Positions 54,314 through 63,378 are shown, counted from the stretch's first letter. The stretch: DNA of 64,000 bases from Acinetobacter halotolerans (GCF_004208515.1 NZ_SGIM01000012.1:1-64000); one strand, 5' to 3'. Made by a program: numbers and translations. Notes: generated by a model not told the origin, from the sequence alone.

Positions 54314-55180
54314 ATGCAAATCGATCAACAAACACCAATTGCTTTCTTAGGTATGGGTTTAATGGGTACACGCATGACTGCCCGACTCCTTCAAGCAGGC
54401 TACTCAGTTGCTGTTTGGAACCGCAGCCCACATGCTTGTGAGGCACTGATTCAACAAGGTGCAACCGTTTTAGAACTTGATCAGATTGCAGACTACCCCG
54501 TGATTTTGACCTGCTTGGCAGACGACAAAGCAGTTCAAAGTGTCTTTGCTCAAATCCAACCTTATCTACAGCCACAACAAATCATTGTCGATTTCTCTAG
54601 CTTATCGGTAGCAGTAACCCAAGAATTAGCTCGATCTGCTCAACAACAACAAGTCACATGGATCGACTCCCCTGTTTCGGGTGGAACGATGGGCGCGGAA
54701 CAAGGCACACTGGTTATCTTTGCAGGTGGAATTGCCAAGACCATCGAACAACTGAACCCAATCTATCAAGTTCTATCACAACGCGTAACCCGTATGGGCG
54801 ATTCAGGAACAGGACAAGCAACAAAGATTTGCAATCAACTGATTGTTGCCGCTAATAGTACCTTGATTGCTGAAGCCGTTGCACTGGCCGACCAAGCAGG
54901 TGTGGATACGACTTTACTCGCTCCTGCACTTGCAGATGGATTTGCTGATTCTAAACCGCTACAAATACTTGCTCCCCGTATGGCGACTCATACCTTTGAA
55001 CCAGTGCAGTGGAAAGTCCAAACCCTTTCCAAAGATTTAAATAATGCGTTACAACTCGCACAAAGCTTTAACCTAGAGATACCTGTTGCACAAAAAGCCC
55101 TACTACAGTTACAAGCGCACCAACAAAATGGCTTTGCTGAGAATGATTTAGCTACTATCATTCAACATATAGAACAATAA
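54314..55180 (+). CDS. NAD(P)-dependent oxidoreductase, tartronate-semialdehyde reductase-like
   Basis: 288 residues from the ATG at 54314; earlier in-frame starts (54269 GTG, 54293 ATG) are less likely. 3-hydroxyisobutyrate dehydrogenase family: GMGLMGTRMTARL cofactor loop, DSPVSGGTMGAEQGTL substrate loop, and catalytic Lys in GSGTGQATKICNQLI. The next gene is a hydroxypyruvate-isomerase-like protein, which favours a GlxR/GarR role (tartronate semialdehyde to glycerate). No gcl carboligase is nearby, so the pathway is inferred. Confidence 0.82.
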   Translation: MQIDQQTPIAFLGMGLMGTRMTARLLQAGYSVAVWNRSPHACEALIQQGATVLELDQIADYPVILTCLADDKAVQSVFAQIQPYLQPQQIIVDFSSLSVAVTQELARSAQQQQVTWIDSPVSGGTMGAEQGTLVIFAGGIAKTIEQLNPIYQVLSQRVTRMGDSGTGQATKICNQLIVAANSTLIAEAVALADQAGVDTTLLAPALADGFADSKPLQILAPRMATHTFEPVQWKVQTLSKDLNNALQLAQSFNLEIPVAQKALLQLQAHQQNGFAENDLATIIQHIEQ

Positions 55181-55202
55181 TTAACGCGTCATGGAGGTTA
55201 AT

Positions 55203-55997
55203 ATGAGCCATCTTGCAGTCAACTTATCGATGATTTTTACTGAAGTGCCTTTAATCGAACGTTTTGCTTTGGCACATGCACATGGTTTTCAGCATGTAGA
55301 AATTCAATTTCCCTATGAATTAGAAATTTTTGATATCAAAACCCAACTTGACCAATACAACCTCTCTTTATGTCTTATTAATGCCCCTGCTGGAGACCTG
55401 ATGCAAGGTGGTAATGGATTGGCAGGTGTTCCCGGATTAGAAACGACATTTTATCAAGCACTTGAACTTGCGATCAGCTATGCCAATGCATTGAATGTGC
55501 CTCGCATAAACATACTCGCAGGCAAACAACCCTTAGATGCCGATTTATTGCCTTGCTTAAACACACTGGCAAGCAATCTTAAGCTCGCATGTCATATGCT
55601 CACGGAGCATGATATTGAGCCTGTTTTTGAAATGATCAATGGCACAGATATGCCCCGTTTTTTAATACAAAATATTGCCCAAGCGCAAGAAATGTTAGAG
55701 GCGGTGAACCATCCTGCACTTAAAATGCAATACGATTGTTATCACATGGCAATGATGGGTGAAGATGTTTTAGCGGGTTTACAAGAGAATCTTCATCATA
55801 TTGGGCATATACAATTTGCTGATTGTCCGAGCCGCCATGAGCCTGACACTGGAAATATTCCTTATAAACAAATCTTTGACTGGTTGTTACAAAGTGATTA
55901 TCAAGGTCTAATTGCCGCCGAATACAGACCAGAAACACATTCAGATCAATCATTTGCATGGAAAAAGAAATATTTTTCCAATGATGTGAATACATAA
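55203..55997 (+). CDS. Hydroxypyruvate isomerase-like TIM-barrel protein
   Basis: 264 residues from the ATG at 55203. The upstream in-frame ATG at 55191 overlaps what is clearly the Shine-Dalgarno GGAGG. Xylose-isomerase-like barrel with the Hyi features: VEIQFPYE, GDLMQGGNGLAGVPG, FEMINGTDMPRFLI, YDCYHMAMMGED, HIQFADCPSRHEPDTG and AAEYRPE, including metal-binding Glu, Asp, His and Glu. It interconverts hydroxypyruvate and tartronate semialdehyde. 22 bp after the reductase gene, so one operon. Confidence 0.85.
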   Translation: MSHLAVNLSMIFTEVPLIERFALAHAHGFQHVEIQFPYELEIFDIKTQLDQYNLSLCLINAPAGDLMQGGNGLAGVPGLETTFYQALELAISYANALNVPRINILAGKQPLDADLLPCLNTLASNLKLACHMLTEHDIEPVFEMINGTDMPRFLIQNIAQAQEMLEAVNHPALKMQYDCYHMAMMGEDVLAGLQENLHHIGHIQFADCPSRHEPDTGNIPYKQIFDWLLQSDYQGLIAAEYRPETHSDQSFAWKKKYFSNDVNT

Positions 55998-56078
55998 ACT
56001 GTTACTGCTGACGTTTGAATTTTTTTGTTAAAAACGGTATATTTGACAATGAGCAATTGTCAGGAAAATATACCCTCT

Positions 56079-56477
56079 ATGAATTTAGAACCATCGCCCA
56101 GCGCTTCTAATTCTCACGACCTAAAAATCAAAACTTCAAGCACCGATGTACAGGCTTGTTTAAAAGTCGTACATGAAGCCCTTACTGATGTAAAAGCCAA
56201 AGATATTTTAGAACTAGATGTCAGTTCTATTAGCAATGTTGCTGATGCAATTGTTATTGCCAGCGGCACTTCAACCCGTCATGTTAAAGCCCTCGCGGAT
56301 AATGTTGCTGATGAAGCACGTAAAGCAGGTTTTCGCCCAATCGGTGTCGAAGGTGAACGAGACGCTGAATGGATCTTAATTGACCTAGGTTTCGTCGTTG
56401 TACACGTCATGCTGCCTACTGCTCGTAAATTCTATGACCTTGAAAGTTTATGGCGCGCTCCTGAGTCTGTCGCATAA
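56079..56477 (+). CDS. rsfS: Ribosomal silencing factor RsfS
   Basis: 132 residues from the ATG at 56079 (MNLEPSPS...); longer starts at 56049 and 56025 are possible but not family-like. RsfS/Iojap domain with VKAKDILELDVSSISNVADA, STRHVKALADNVADEARK, GVEGERDAEWILIDLG and HVMLPTARKFYDLESLW. It binds L14 and blocks subunit joining when nutrients are scarce. The common neighbours nadD and rlmH are absent here. A very strong terminator follows. Confidence 0.95.
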   Translation: MNLEPSPSASNSHDLKIKTSSTDVQACLKVVHEALTDVKAKDILELDVSSISNVADAIVIASGTSTRHVKALADNVADEARKAGFRPIGVEGERDAEWILIDLGFVVVHVMLPTARKFYDLESLWRAPESVA

Positions 56478-56484
56478 ATTTAAG

Positions 56485-56530
56485 AAGTCAAAAAAAACCT
56501 GTCATTTTTATGACAGGTTTTTTTTGACTT
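56485..56530. terminator. Strong terminator after rsfS
   Basis: A perfect 20-bp stem made of aagtc, eight A and cctgtca pairing with its complement, and a 6-nt loop. The internal A8/T8 tracts supply the U-run when only the cctgtca/tgacagg part folds. Confidence 0.92.
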
Positions 56531-56678
56531 TGAGTCTTACCAGTTATTTTAATTTCTGCATGCCCCCCAAAAACAAAATACCTTTTTTAAAACCTGACAT
56601 GCTAAATTGTCAAATTTAACGTATTATAAAAATGCTTAAACACTCAACCTATAAAAAGTCATAACTGGAGTAAACAAA

Positions 56679-57500
56679 GTGAAGATTCTGATTACTGGTG
56701 CAAATACGGGTATTGGTTTTTCCACCGCTGAACAATTAGTTAAGCAAGGACAGCACGTTATCTTAGCCTGTCGCAACCCGCAAAAAGCCCAAGCGGCACA
56801 AGACAAACTCCGCGCACTGGATCAAGGTCAAGTCGACTTAGTATCACTTGATTTAAATAGCCTCGAAAATACACGTAAAGCAGCAGATGAAATTGCCAAT
56901 CGCTATGGTAGCCTAGATGTTCTAATTAACAATGCTGGACTATTTTCAAAGACCAAACAATTAACACAAAATGGTTTTGAGCAACAATTTGGTGTCAATT
57001 ATCTTGGTCATTTTCTGCTAACGCACAAACTTATTCCAGTTTTACAGCAAGCACCCAAAGCTCGAATTATCCATCTCGCTTCAATTGCACATTGGGCTGG
57101 ATCAATCAAACCTAATAAATTTCGTGCCGAGGGTTTCTACAACCCATTGTTCTATTATGGTCAGTCTAAACTTGCCAACTTACTATTCAGTAATGCATTA
57201 GCCGAGCAGATGGCAGATAGTACCATTAGCAACAACGCCCTACACCCAGGTGGTGTCGCTTCTGACATTTATCGCGATTTGCCGAAACCCATTTATGAAG
57301 TAATGAAAATTGGTTTAGTACCCACTTCTGTTCCAGCCAAACTCATTACTCAAATGGCGATAGGCGATGAATGGGAAAACCGTAATGGAGACTATGTCAG
57401 TGCACACATGCCAGATTGGCGTTCACCTCATGCTAAAAACCAGCAACTTGCCCGTGACCTGTATGCGCAATCGATGAGCCTTGTAGAAAAGTATCTTTAA
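56679..57500 (+). CDS. Short-chain dehydrogenase, retinol-dehydrogenase-like
   Basis: 273 residues starting at GTG 56679, with GGAG 8 nt upstream. SDR motifs: TGANTGIGFSTAEQL, NNAGLFSKTKQ, HLASIAHWAG and YGQSKLANLLFSNAL. The layout matches the retinol dehydrogenase/WWOX-like group of SDRs, which act on varied alcohols and ketones; the substrate is unknown. Monocistronic, with a shared terminator downstream. Confidence 0.9.
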   Translation: MKILITGANTGIGFSTAEQLVKQGQHVILACRNPQKAQAAQDKLRALDQGQVDLVSLDLNSLENTRKAADEIANRYGSLDVLINNAGLFSKTKQLTQNGFEQQFGVNYLGHFLLTHKLIPVLQQAPKARIIHLASIAHWAGSIKPNKFRAEGFYNPLFYYGQSKLANLLFSNALAEQMADSTISNNALHPGGVASDIYRDLPKPIYEVMKIGLVPTSVPAKLITQMAIGDEWENRNGDYVSAHMPDWRSPHAKNQQLARDLYAQSMSLVEKYL

Positions 57501-57515
57501 TCAAAAAACAGCAAT

Positions 57516-57541
57516 AAAAAAGCCACCCGAAGGTGGCTTTT
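57516..57541. terminator. Bidirectional terminator between the SDR gene and pntB
   Basis: Stem agccacc / ggtggct with loop cgaa, preceded by five A and followed by TTT. It lies between convergent genes. Confidence 0.88.
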
Positions 57542-57562
57542 ACAATCTTGATTTAGGTCAGA

Positions 57563-59029
57563 TTAGTGACCACCACCATTGATTGCTTTAGTCATGTCTT
57601 CAACCACTTTCTTCGCATCACCAAAGACCATCATGGTTTTTTCATTGTAGAACAAGTCATTATCTAGACCAGCATAACCTGTTGCCATAGAACGCTTGAT
57701 CACCATAATCGTACGAGCTTTGTGTGCTTCAAGAATCGGCATACCGTAAATCGGTGATGTCGGATCATCTTTCGCCGCAGGGTTAACTACGTCATTTGCA
57801 CCGATAACAAGAACAACATCAGTTGCAGGGAAGTCTGAGTTAATCTCATCCATCTCTAAGATGTCTTCATACGCAACATCAGCTTCAGCTAACAATACGT
57901 TCATGTGACCAGGCATACGACCAGCAACTGGGTGAATCGCAAAACGAACTTTTACACCTTGTTCTTTTAAGATTTCACACAATTCTTTAACTGCATTCTG
58001 TGCACGACCTTGCGCCATACCATAACCCGGCACGATCACAACGCTGTCCGCATTTGACATCAAGAAGCCAGCATCATCAGCAGAACCAGAACGATAGTTA
58101 CGTTGTACTTGCTCACCTTTGTCAACTGCAACTGCTGCGCCACCCATTGCACCACCAAATAATACATTGATGATAGAACGGTTCATCGCCTTACACATGA
58201 TGTAAGAAAGAATCGCACCAGAAGAACCAACAAGCGAACCTGCAACGATCAACATATTGTTTTCAAGTGTGAAACCAATACCTGCTGCCGCCCAACCAGA
58301 GAATGAGTTCAGTAACGATACCACAACTGGCATATCACCACCGCCGACTGGCGCAATCCACATCCAACCAAATGCCAAAGCAAATGCAGTCATGATGTAA
58401 AATGCAGTCAAGCTATCTGTAGCGAAGTACACACCACCGAAAACTAACATCGTGATAAATAACAAAGCTTGTAGTGGTTTTACCCATGCACCTGAAATGG
58501 TTTTCGCCCATTTCTTTGCTGCGAGTTTGCCGTAAGCAAATACAGATGCTGTAAAAGTAATCGCACCAATAAAACAGCCCACGAACAATTCAAAACGATA
58601 GGTACTGCTAAAGCCAGTAAATGCTGTATAGCCTTCAGCCAACATCGCTTCATTCACAGAAGTCAATTGTGCTGCATCAAACTGACCAAAATGAGCCGCT
58701 TTTAATACAGTCGCAATCGCAATCAATACTGCTGCTAAACCGACCAATGAGTGCATCAATGCAACCATTTCAGGCATTTGCGTCATTGGTACTGCGCGCG
58801 CTTTGGTAATCCCGATCGCTGCACCAGCAACCATTGCCAAACCGATCATCCAAACCACTGGACCTTCAGCCACAAAGAATGTCGTTGCAACCGCGATTGC
58901 CATCGCAATCATACCGTAACGGCTACCCGCAATCGCTGTCTTAGGACCTGACAAACCACGTAAAGTTAAGATAAAGAGGACAGCACCAATCAGGTAGAAC
59001 CAATCCGCATAGTCTCGAATAAATTCCAT
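57563..59029 (-). CDS. pntB: NAD(P) transhydrogenase subunit beta
   Basis: 488 residues from the ATG at 59029; a GTG one codon earlier is also in frame. N-terminal membrane half with about nine helices, and the C-terminal NADP-binding domain III with PGYGMAQGRAQNAV, HPVAGRMPGHMNVLLAEA and VIGANDVVNPAA. It completes the proton-pumping transhydrogenase that makes NADPH from NADH. Its start shares one base with the stop of the preceding subunit gene (TGATG). Confidence 0.97.
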   Translation of the reverse strand: MEFIRDYADWFYLIGAVLFILTLRGLSGPKTAIAGSRYGMIAMAIAVATTFFVAEGPVVWMIGLAMVAGAAIGITKARAVPMTQMPEMVALMHSLVGLAAVLIAIATVLKAAHFGQFDAAQLTSVNEAMLAEGYTAFTGFSSTYRFELFVGCFIGAITFTASVFAYGKLAAKKWAKTISGAWVKPLQALLFITMLVFGGVYFATDSLTAFYIMTAFALAFGWMWIAPVGGGDMPVVVSLLNSFSGWAAAGIGFTLENNMLIVAGSLVGSSGAILSYIMCKAMNRSIINVLFGGAMGGAAVAVDKGEQVQRNYRSGSADDAGFLMSNADSVVIVPGYGMAQGRAQNAVKELCEILKEQGVKVRFAIHPVAGRMPGHMNVLLAEADVAYEDILEMDEINSDFPATDVVLVIGANDVVNPAAKDDPTSPIYGMPILEAHKARTIMVIKRSMATGYAGLDNDLFYNEKTMMVFGDAKKVVEDMTKAINGGGH

Positions 59030-59355
59030 CACACGCCCTCTTTTTTCTTTTGCTTAGGTTTGAACATTTCAAGCATGCGCGCCGTTACAGCGAAACCACC
59101 GAAAATGTTAATACTTGCAAGGAACACAGCGATTGCACCTAAAATGCTAATCGGGTTAATGGTCTCAAAATAAACCGAACCCTCAATCCCAATAAATGGC
59201 AAACCGACGGTTTGAATCATTGCACCAACAACAATAATTGAAGACAATGCGTTTGTTACAGCCATCAATGGCGTATGTAACGCTGGCGTTACACCCCAAA
59301 CAACGTAATAACCTACGAAGATGGCAAGGACGAAAATTGTAATCGTTTCAACCAT
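59029..59355 (-). CDS. pntAb: NAD(P) transhydrogenase subunit alpha part 2 (membrane)
   Basis: 108 residues: three hydrophobic helices with [20 protein letters not shown] and [16 protein letters not shown]. It corresponds to the C-terminal membrane part of E. coli PntA, encoded separately here as in Rhodospirillum rubrum. It lies 11 bp after pntAa and is coupled to pntB. Confidence 0.95.
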   Translation of the reverse strand: MVETITIFVLAIFVGYYVVWGVTPALHTPLMAVTNALSSIIVVGAMIQTVGLPFIGIEGSVYFETINPISILGAIAVFLASINIFGGFAVTARMLEMFKPKQKKKEGV

Positions 59356-59366
59356 GAGAACTCTCC

Positions 59367-60494
59367 TTAACCACGCTTGAGCAGTACTTGACCGCCATGT
59401 GTCACGAGTAACGCTTTTTGGATTTCATCTTCTTGATTGATCGCAAAGGCTTTGTCTTTGTCAAACAATGTCTCAAGGAAGTTAAATACGTTACGTGCAT
59501 ACAATGCAGATGCTTCAGTTGCAACTGTGCCCGGAATATTTGGGATGCCCAAAATTTTCACGCCATTTTCAGTTGTTACTGTTTCGCCTTCTTTAGAACC
59601 TTCAACGTTACCACCCGTTTCAACTGCCATATCTAAAATGACAGAACCCGGTTTCATTTTGGCAACGGTTTCAGCTTTAATTAAACGCGGCGCATTACGA
59701 CCAGGAAGCAAAGCAGTTGTGATCACGATATCTGCATTTGATACCGCTTTATCCACAATCGCAGCTTGATCTTGAATGTATTGCTCACCCGGCATCCAAC
59801 CATAACCATTCTTGGCAGCGTCGGCAGCTTTTTGCTTTTCTTCATCAGACATCGGTACGTCTAACCATTTACCACCTAAAGACTCAACTTGCTCTTTAGC
59901 GGTTGGACGTAAATCAGTCGCTTCAACGATTGCACCCAAACGTTTTGCAGTCGCAATCGCTTGAAGACCCGCAACACCAACACCCATGATCACAACACGC
60001 GCAGGTTTTACAGTACCCGCAGCCGTCATTAACATCGGGAACATACGTTGATATTCAGCCGCAGCCAACAATACAGATTTATAACCTGCCAAGTTTGCTT
60101 GAGAAGAAAGTACATCCATGTTTTGTGCACGTGAAAGTGTACGTGGAAGTAACTCTAAAGCAAAAGCAGACACTTGCTGAGCAGCAAATTGATCTAATTC
60201 TGAATTTCGGTAAGGGTCAAACATTGCAATAACAGCCGTATTCGCCGCAAGTTTTTGAATTTCGTTACCACTTGGGGCACGTACTTTCAAAATAATTTGG
60301 CTACCTGTATATGCATCATCCGTAATGGCTGCGCCAACTTGTTCATAAGCACTGTCAATATACGCAGCTTTAACACCAGCGCCACGTTCAATAACAACGC
60401 TATGACCTGCGTTAATCAACTTCTTCACTGTCTCTGGTGTTGCAGCAACACGACTTTCACCGACGACAGTTTCGGTTGGGATTCCGATCTGCAT
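59367..60494 (-). CDS. pntAa: NAD(P) transhydrogenase subunit alpha part 1 (NAD-binding)
   Basis: 375 residues, the soluble domain I. It starts [20 protein letters not shown], has the NAD fold [18 protein letters not shown] and the domain loop around [10 protein letters not shown]. No membrane segments, which confirms the three-gene split. GAGG before the ATG is the Shine-Dalgarno. The family also includes alanine dehydrogenase, but the pntAb-pntB context settles the call. Confidence 0.97.
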   Translation of the reverse strand: MQIGIPTETVVGESRVAATPETVKKLINAGHSVVIERGAGVKAAYIDSAYEQVGAAITDDAYTGSQIILKVRAPSGNEIQKLAANTAVIAMFDPYRNSELDQFAAQQVSAFALELLPRTLSRAQNMDVLSSQANLAGYKSVLLAAAEYQRMFPMLMTAAGTVKPARVVIMGVGVAGLQAIATAKRLGAIVEATDLRPTAKEQVESLGGKWLDVPMSDEEKQKAADAAKNGYGWMPGEQYIQDQAAIVDKAVSNADIVITTALLPGRNAPRLIKAETVAKMKPGSVILDMAVETGGNVEGSKEGETVTTENGVKILGIPNIPGTVATEASALYARNVFNFLETLFDKDKAFAINQEDEIQKALLVTHGGQVLLKRG

Positions 60495-60525
60495 GAGCGT
60501 TCCTCAAGCTAGTTTTTCTTAAGTA

Positions 60526-60546
60526 AACATCGCGAATCGCAATGTT
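60526..60546. promoter_or_regulatory. Near-palindrome in the pnt leader
   Basis: A 21-bp near-perfect palindrome (AACAT.GCG / CGC.ATGTT type, with one T-G position that would wobble-pair in RNA), 32 bp before the pntAa ATG. It could be a repressor site or an mRNA hairpin controlling transhydrogenase expression. I do not recognise the site. Confidence 0.35.
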
Positions 60547-61194
60547 TCCCCCAGGAGTATTCTTTGTAGAGACTTAGGATTTTAATGGAACTTTTTTAAA
60601 ATTCCACCCAATATTTATTTAATAAATACCTATATTTTGAACTGATGATTCATATTAATGTTTAAAACTTGTATGATCAGTATGTTTGATTTTTATAATG
60701 CAAACCTACTTTTCTATACTGTTAAAGATGAAATGACACTCTCATCCACATAAATATGCTCATTTCTACCCTTTGTATCGTATGAGTGATTGAATAGCAA
60801 AGCGATATTTATTCAAATAAATCCACATCACAGTTTTCACCATTGATAAACCTCGTTCAAATGCGTTACATATCAACGGCACTCAAGTTAGGCTTCTATA
60901 GATTTACTGCTTGAATCGGCATCATAAGCATGCGATGAGTTTGGTGGATTGGCTTATTTGAACTTTTATCGTTTTTTTCGGCTACTTTTATCAATTGTCT
61001 TGCTCACATGAATTCACCGTGATTGACTGAATCGAAATTTCAACCCACCTAGAACAGAAATGCTGTTTAAATAATAAACATTATTAAAAAAGAAATGTAA
61101 AAACCCAGCTTGGCATTTTCTCAAGTGATATTTGTTTAATTTTTAGCAGTAAAATTTAGCATATTGCACAATATTGGTGCAATTATTAAGCAAA
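60547..61194. other. Long intergenic region between soxR and pntAa
   Basis: About 650 bp with no coding-quality frame, tRNA or insertion sequence. A perfect TATAAT at 60694-60699 (+) has only a poor -35 19 bp upstream. A 7-bp hairpin (ATTGCAC/GTGCAAT, 61163-61183) lies just beyond the soxR stop and could be its weak terminator. The pnt promoter must also be here. A small RNA is possible but not shown. Confidence 0.35.
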
Positions 61195-61680
61195 CTAATC
61201 TATCTCATCATTTTTTTGGCTGAGTAAAAATAAAATTTCCTGAAAATGAGCACCCATTGCCTCTTTTGCTAAACAATCATCAGGGTTTCTTAAAGGACAT
61301 TGCTCCAAAGACAGGCAACCACAACCGATACATTGATCGAGTTGTTGCCGTAATTGCAATAACATCATGATTTGCTGATCAAGTTGCTGTTGCCATTGTT
61401 GAGACATGGTCTGCCAGTCTCGTTTAGTTGCCACTTGTTGTTTAGGTAGAGAAGCAAAGGTCTCTTTAATTTGCTGCAAACGAATTCCCACCTGTTGTGC
61501 CGCCTTAACAATCGCAATTCTTCTCAGCATGGCACGTTGATAACGGCGTTGGTTACCCGCGGTTCGCACACCCCATATCAGTTCTTTTTCCTCATAAAAG
61601 CGGATGGTTGCAACACTAACACCACTTCGTTTTGCAAGCTCACCAATCGTGAGCCAAGCCTGTAATTGTTCTTGTTCCAA
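61195..61680 (-). CDS. soxR: Redox-sensing regulator SoxR (MerR family, TTG start)
   Basis: 161 residues. MerR winged helix (LTIGELAKRSGVSVATIRFY), dimerisation helix, and the SoxR iron-sulfur motif C117-x2-C120-x-C122-x5-C128 (CIGCGCLSLEQCPLRNPDD). The [2Fe-2S] cluster is oxidised by superoxide-generating or redox-active compounds, which activates target promoters. The frame has no ATG before the DNA-binding domain, so TTG 61680 is the likely start. The GAGG of the operator, read on this strand, may act as its Shine-Dalgarno. A SoxR box lies directly upstream. Confidence 0.95.
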   Translation of the reverse strand: MEQEQLQAWLTIGELAKRSGVSVATIRFYEEKELIWGVRTAGNQRRYQRAMLRRIAIVKAAQQVGIRLQQIKETFASLPKQQVATKRDWQTMSQQWQQQLDQQIMMLLQLRQQLDQCIGCGCLSLEQCPLRNPDDCLAKEAMGAHFQEILFLLSQKNDEID

Positions 61681-61687
61681 AATATGC

Positions 61688-61718
61688 TTGACCTCTAGTT
61701 AACTTGAGCTTTGATACT
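61688..61718 (+). promoter_or_regulatory. SoxR-controlled promoter with SoxR box
   Basis: The 18-bp palindrome CCTCTAGTTAACTTGAGC (61692-61709) matches the E. coli soxS SoxR box CCTCAAGTTAACTTGAGG at 16 of 18 positions. It lies between TTGACC (-35, 61688-61693) and GATACT (-10, 61713-61718), whose spacing is exactly 19 bp. The overlong spacer is the hallmark of MerR-family activation by DNA untwisting. It should drive the RidA-like and MFS genes on the plus strand, with soxR divergent. Confidence 0.9.
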
Positions 61719-61751
61719 AACATAACTCAGTTTTCAGAACGGTGTTTTCCA

Positions 61752-62171
61752 ATGAATAAAGCAAATACGCAAGCATTTAAAATAATCAATCCAGATGAGT
61801 TGTATGACCCACGTGTCAATGGATATAGCCATGTCAGCATCGTACAGCCCAATATGCGTACCATTCATATTGCAGGTCAAGGCGGTGAAAATAAAAATGG
61901 TGAACTGTCACAAGATTTTGACCAACAGGTACAACAAGTCTTTTATAATATCCAACATGCTTTAACTTCAGCTCAAGCGCAACTTCAAGATATTGCGGTA
62001 TTACGTATTCTGGTTGTGGATCACGATGCTGAGAAACTTCAAAAATTGACTCATATCATGCAGCATTTGTGGAAAAATCATGTTTTTCCAGTATGCACAC
62101 TTATCCCTGTGCCATGTTTAGCATTAAAAGACATGCAAATCGAAATTGAAGCAACTGCATATACCGCTTAA
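61752..62171 (+). CDS. RidA (Rid/YER057c/UK114) family protein lacking the catalytic Arg
   Basis: 139 residues from the ATG at 61752; the open frame runs back to a TTG at 61704 inside the SoxR promoter. It has the Rid fold (HIAGQGGENKNGEL, QQVFYNIQHALTSAQAQLQDI, and the terminal KDMQIEIEATA). RidA proteins hydrolyse reactive enamine/imine intermediates using an Arg in a PARxxV-type segment. Here that segment reads FPVCTLI with Cys115 in place of Arg. It probably belongs to a Rid subgroup without imine deaminase activity. Co-transcribed with the MFS gene, under SoxR. Confidence 0.85.
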   Translation: MNKANTQAFKIINPDELYDPRVNGYSHVSIVQPNMRTIHIAGQGGENKNGELSQDFDQQVQQVFYNIQHALTSAQAQLQDIAVLRILVVDHDAEKLQKLTHIMQHLWKNHVFPVCTLIPVPCLALKDMQIEIEATAYTA

Positions 62172-62190
62172 ACCCGTTATAGAGAGAATT

Positions 62191-63378
62191 ATGTCTGCTC
62201 CCCAAGATATTAGTCAAAATAAAGCCCTACTCTGGTTTATGGCTGTGGCATGTGGTTTGTGTGCAGGTGCAAACTATTATAGTCAACCGTTAATCCATTC
62301 GATTCAGCAATATTTTGCAGTGACAGAGGGTCAAGCGGCCCTCACTGTCACATTTGCACAGATTTCCTATGCATTAGGCTTACTCTTTATTGTACCAATG
62401 GGCGATGTGGTCAATAAAACTAAGTTCATTCCCCTGCTCATGTGTTTTTGTGCGGTTGGCTTATTTATTAGTGCTTTCTCGGTGAATTTGCCGATGTTAT
62501 GGCTTGGAACAATCTTAGCTGGTTTATTCTCAGTTGCTGCACAAATCCTGATTCCATTGGCAACCATGACCGTACAACCTGAAAAAACAGGCGAAGTGGT
62601 TGGCTTCCTAATGAGTGGGTTGTTAGTTGGGATTCTACTATCGACCAGTTTGGCAGGGTTATTCTCCAATTTATTTCACTGGAAGATGATCTATGCAGTC
62701 AGTGGGGTATTAATGTTGATATTGGCTTATGCCCTGAAAAGTCGCTTGCCGTATGTGATGCGGATGAAAATGAATTATGGTCAAGTGTTTGCATCCATGG
62801 CACAACTACTAAAACAAGAAAAACGACTCTTATTACGTGCACTTTCGGGTGGATTTGCATTTGCAGCCGTCAGTATTTTGTTCTCTACCATCGCTTTACT
62901 TTTGGCTTCCGCACATCACCTGTCTGATCTACTGATCGGCATGGTTGGATTGGTCGGTATCTTTGGTGCATTATCGACACAATATATCGGTAAATATGCA
63001 GATCGAGGTTATACCCAGCAATTGACATGGATGGGCTGTGGTTTATTTATTGTGAGTTGGATCTGCTTCTATTATGGTCAGACTTATTTATTCAGTTATA
63101 TTCTTGGCTTCGCGCTGATCCAATTGGCTCTAGCACTCGTTCACACCAGTAATCAAAGCATTATTTTCCGTTTACGCCCTGATGCCAAGTCACGTATCAA
63201 TGCAATCTATATGACCACCTATTTTATTGGCGGCGCTTGTGGATCTGCATTGGGAATTTTCTCATGGAATCATGGAGGCTGGAGCATGACTTGCTTGGTG
63301 GGTCTCAGTTTGGTTTTCGCTTGTATGTTCTTTAGTTTCTTGGATAAGCTGGTTTCATCCAAAACTATCTCCCCCTAA
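62191..63378 (+). CDS. Major facilitator superfamily transporter
   Basis: 395 residues from the ATG at 62191 (AGAGAG upstream); the frame remains open 15 codons earlier. Twelve predicted helices. It begins ALLWFMAVACGLCAGANYYSQ, has the motif-A-like PMGDVVNKTKFIPL after helix 2 and a second-half counterpart GKYADRGYTQQL. It is likely a drug/proton antiporter. Placement under a SoxR box, 19 bp after the RidA-like gene, suggests export of redox-active compounds. The substrate is unknown. Confidence 0.9.
   Translation: MSAPQDISQNKALLWFMAVACGLCAGANYYSQPLIHSIQQYFAVTEGQAALTVTFAQISYALGLLFIVPMGDVVNKTKFIPLLMCFCAVGLFISAFSVNLPMLWLGTILAGLFSVAAQILIPLATMTVQPEKTGEVVGFLMSGLLVGILLSTSLAGLFSNLFHWKMIYAVSGVLMLILAYALKSRLPYVMRMKMNYGQVFASMAQLLKQEKRLLLRALSGGFAFAAVSILFSTIALLLASAHHLSDLLIGMVGLVGIFGALSTQYIGKYADRGYTQQLTWMGCGLFIVSWICFYYGQTYLFSYILGFALIQLALALVHTSNQSIIFRLRPDAKSRINAIYMTTYFIGGACGSALGIFSWNHGGWSMTCLVGLSLVFACMFFSFLDKLVSSKTISP

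Noticed and set aside
59437..59769. 110-codon plus-strand open frame inside pntAa
   Set aside because: Antisense shadow of the NAD-binding subunit; no start signal or family resemblance.
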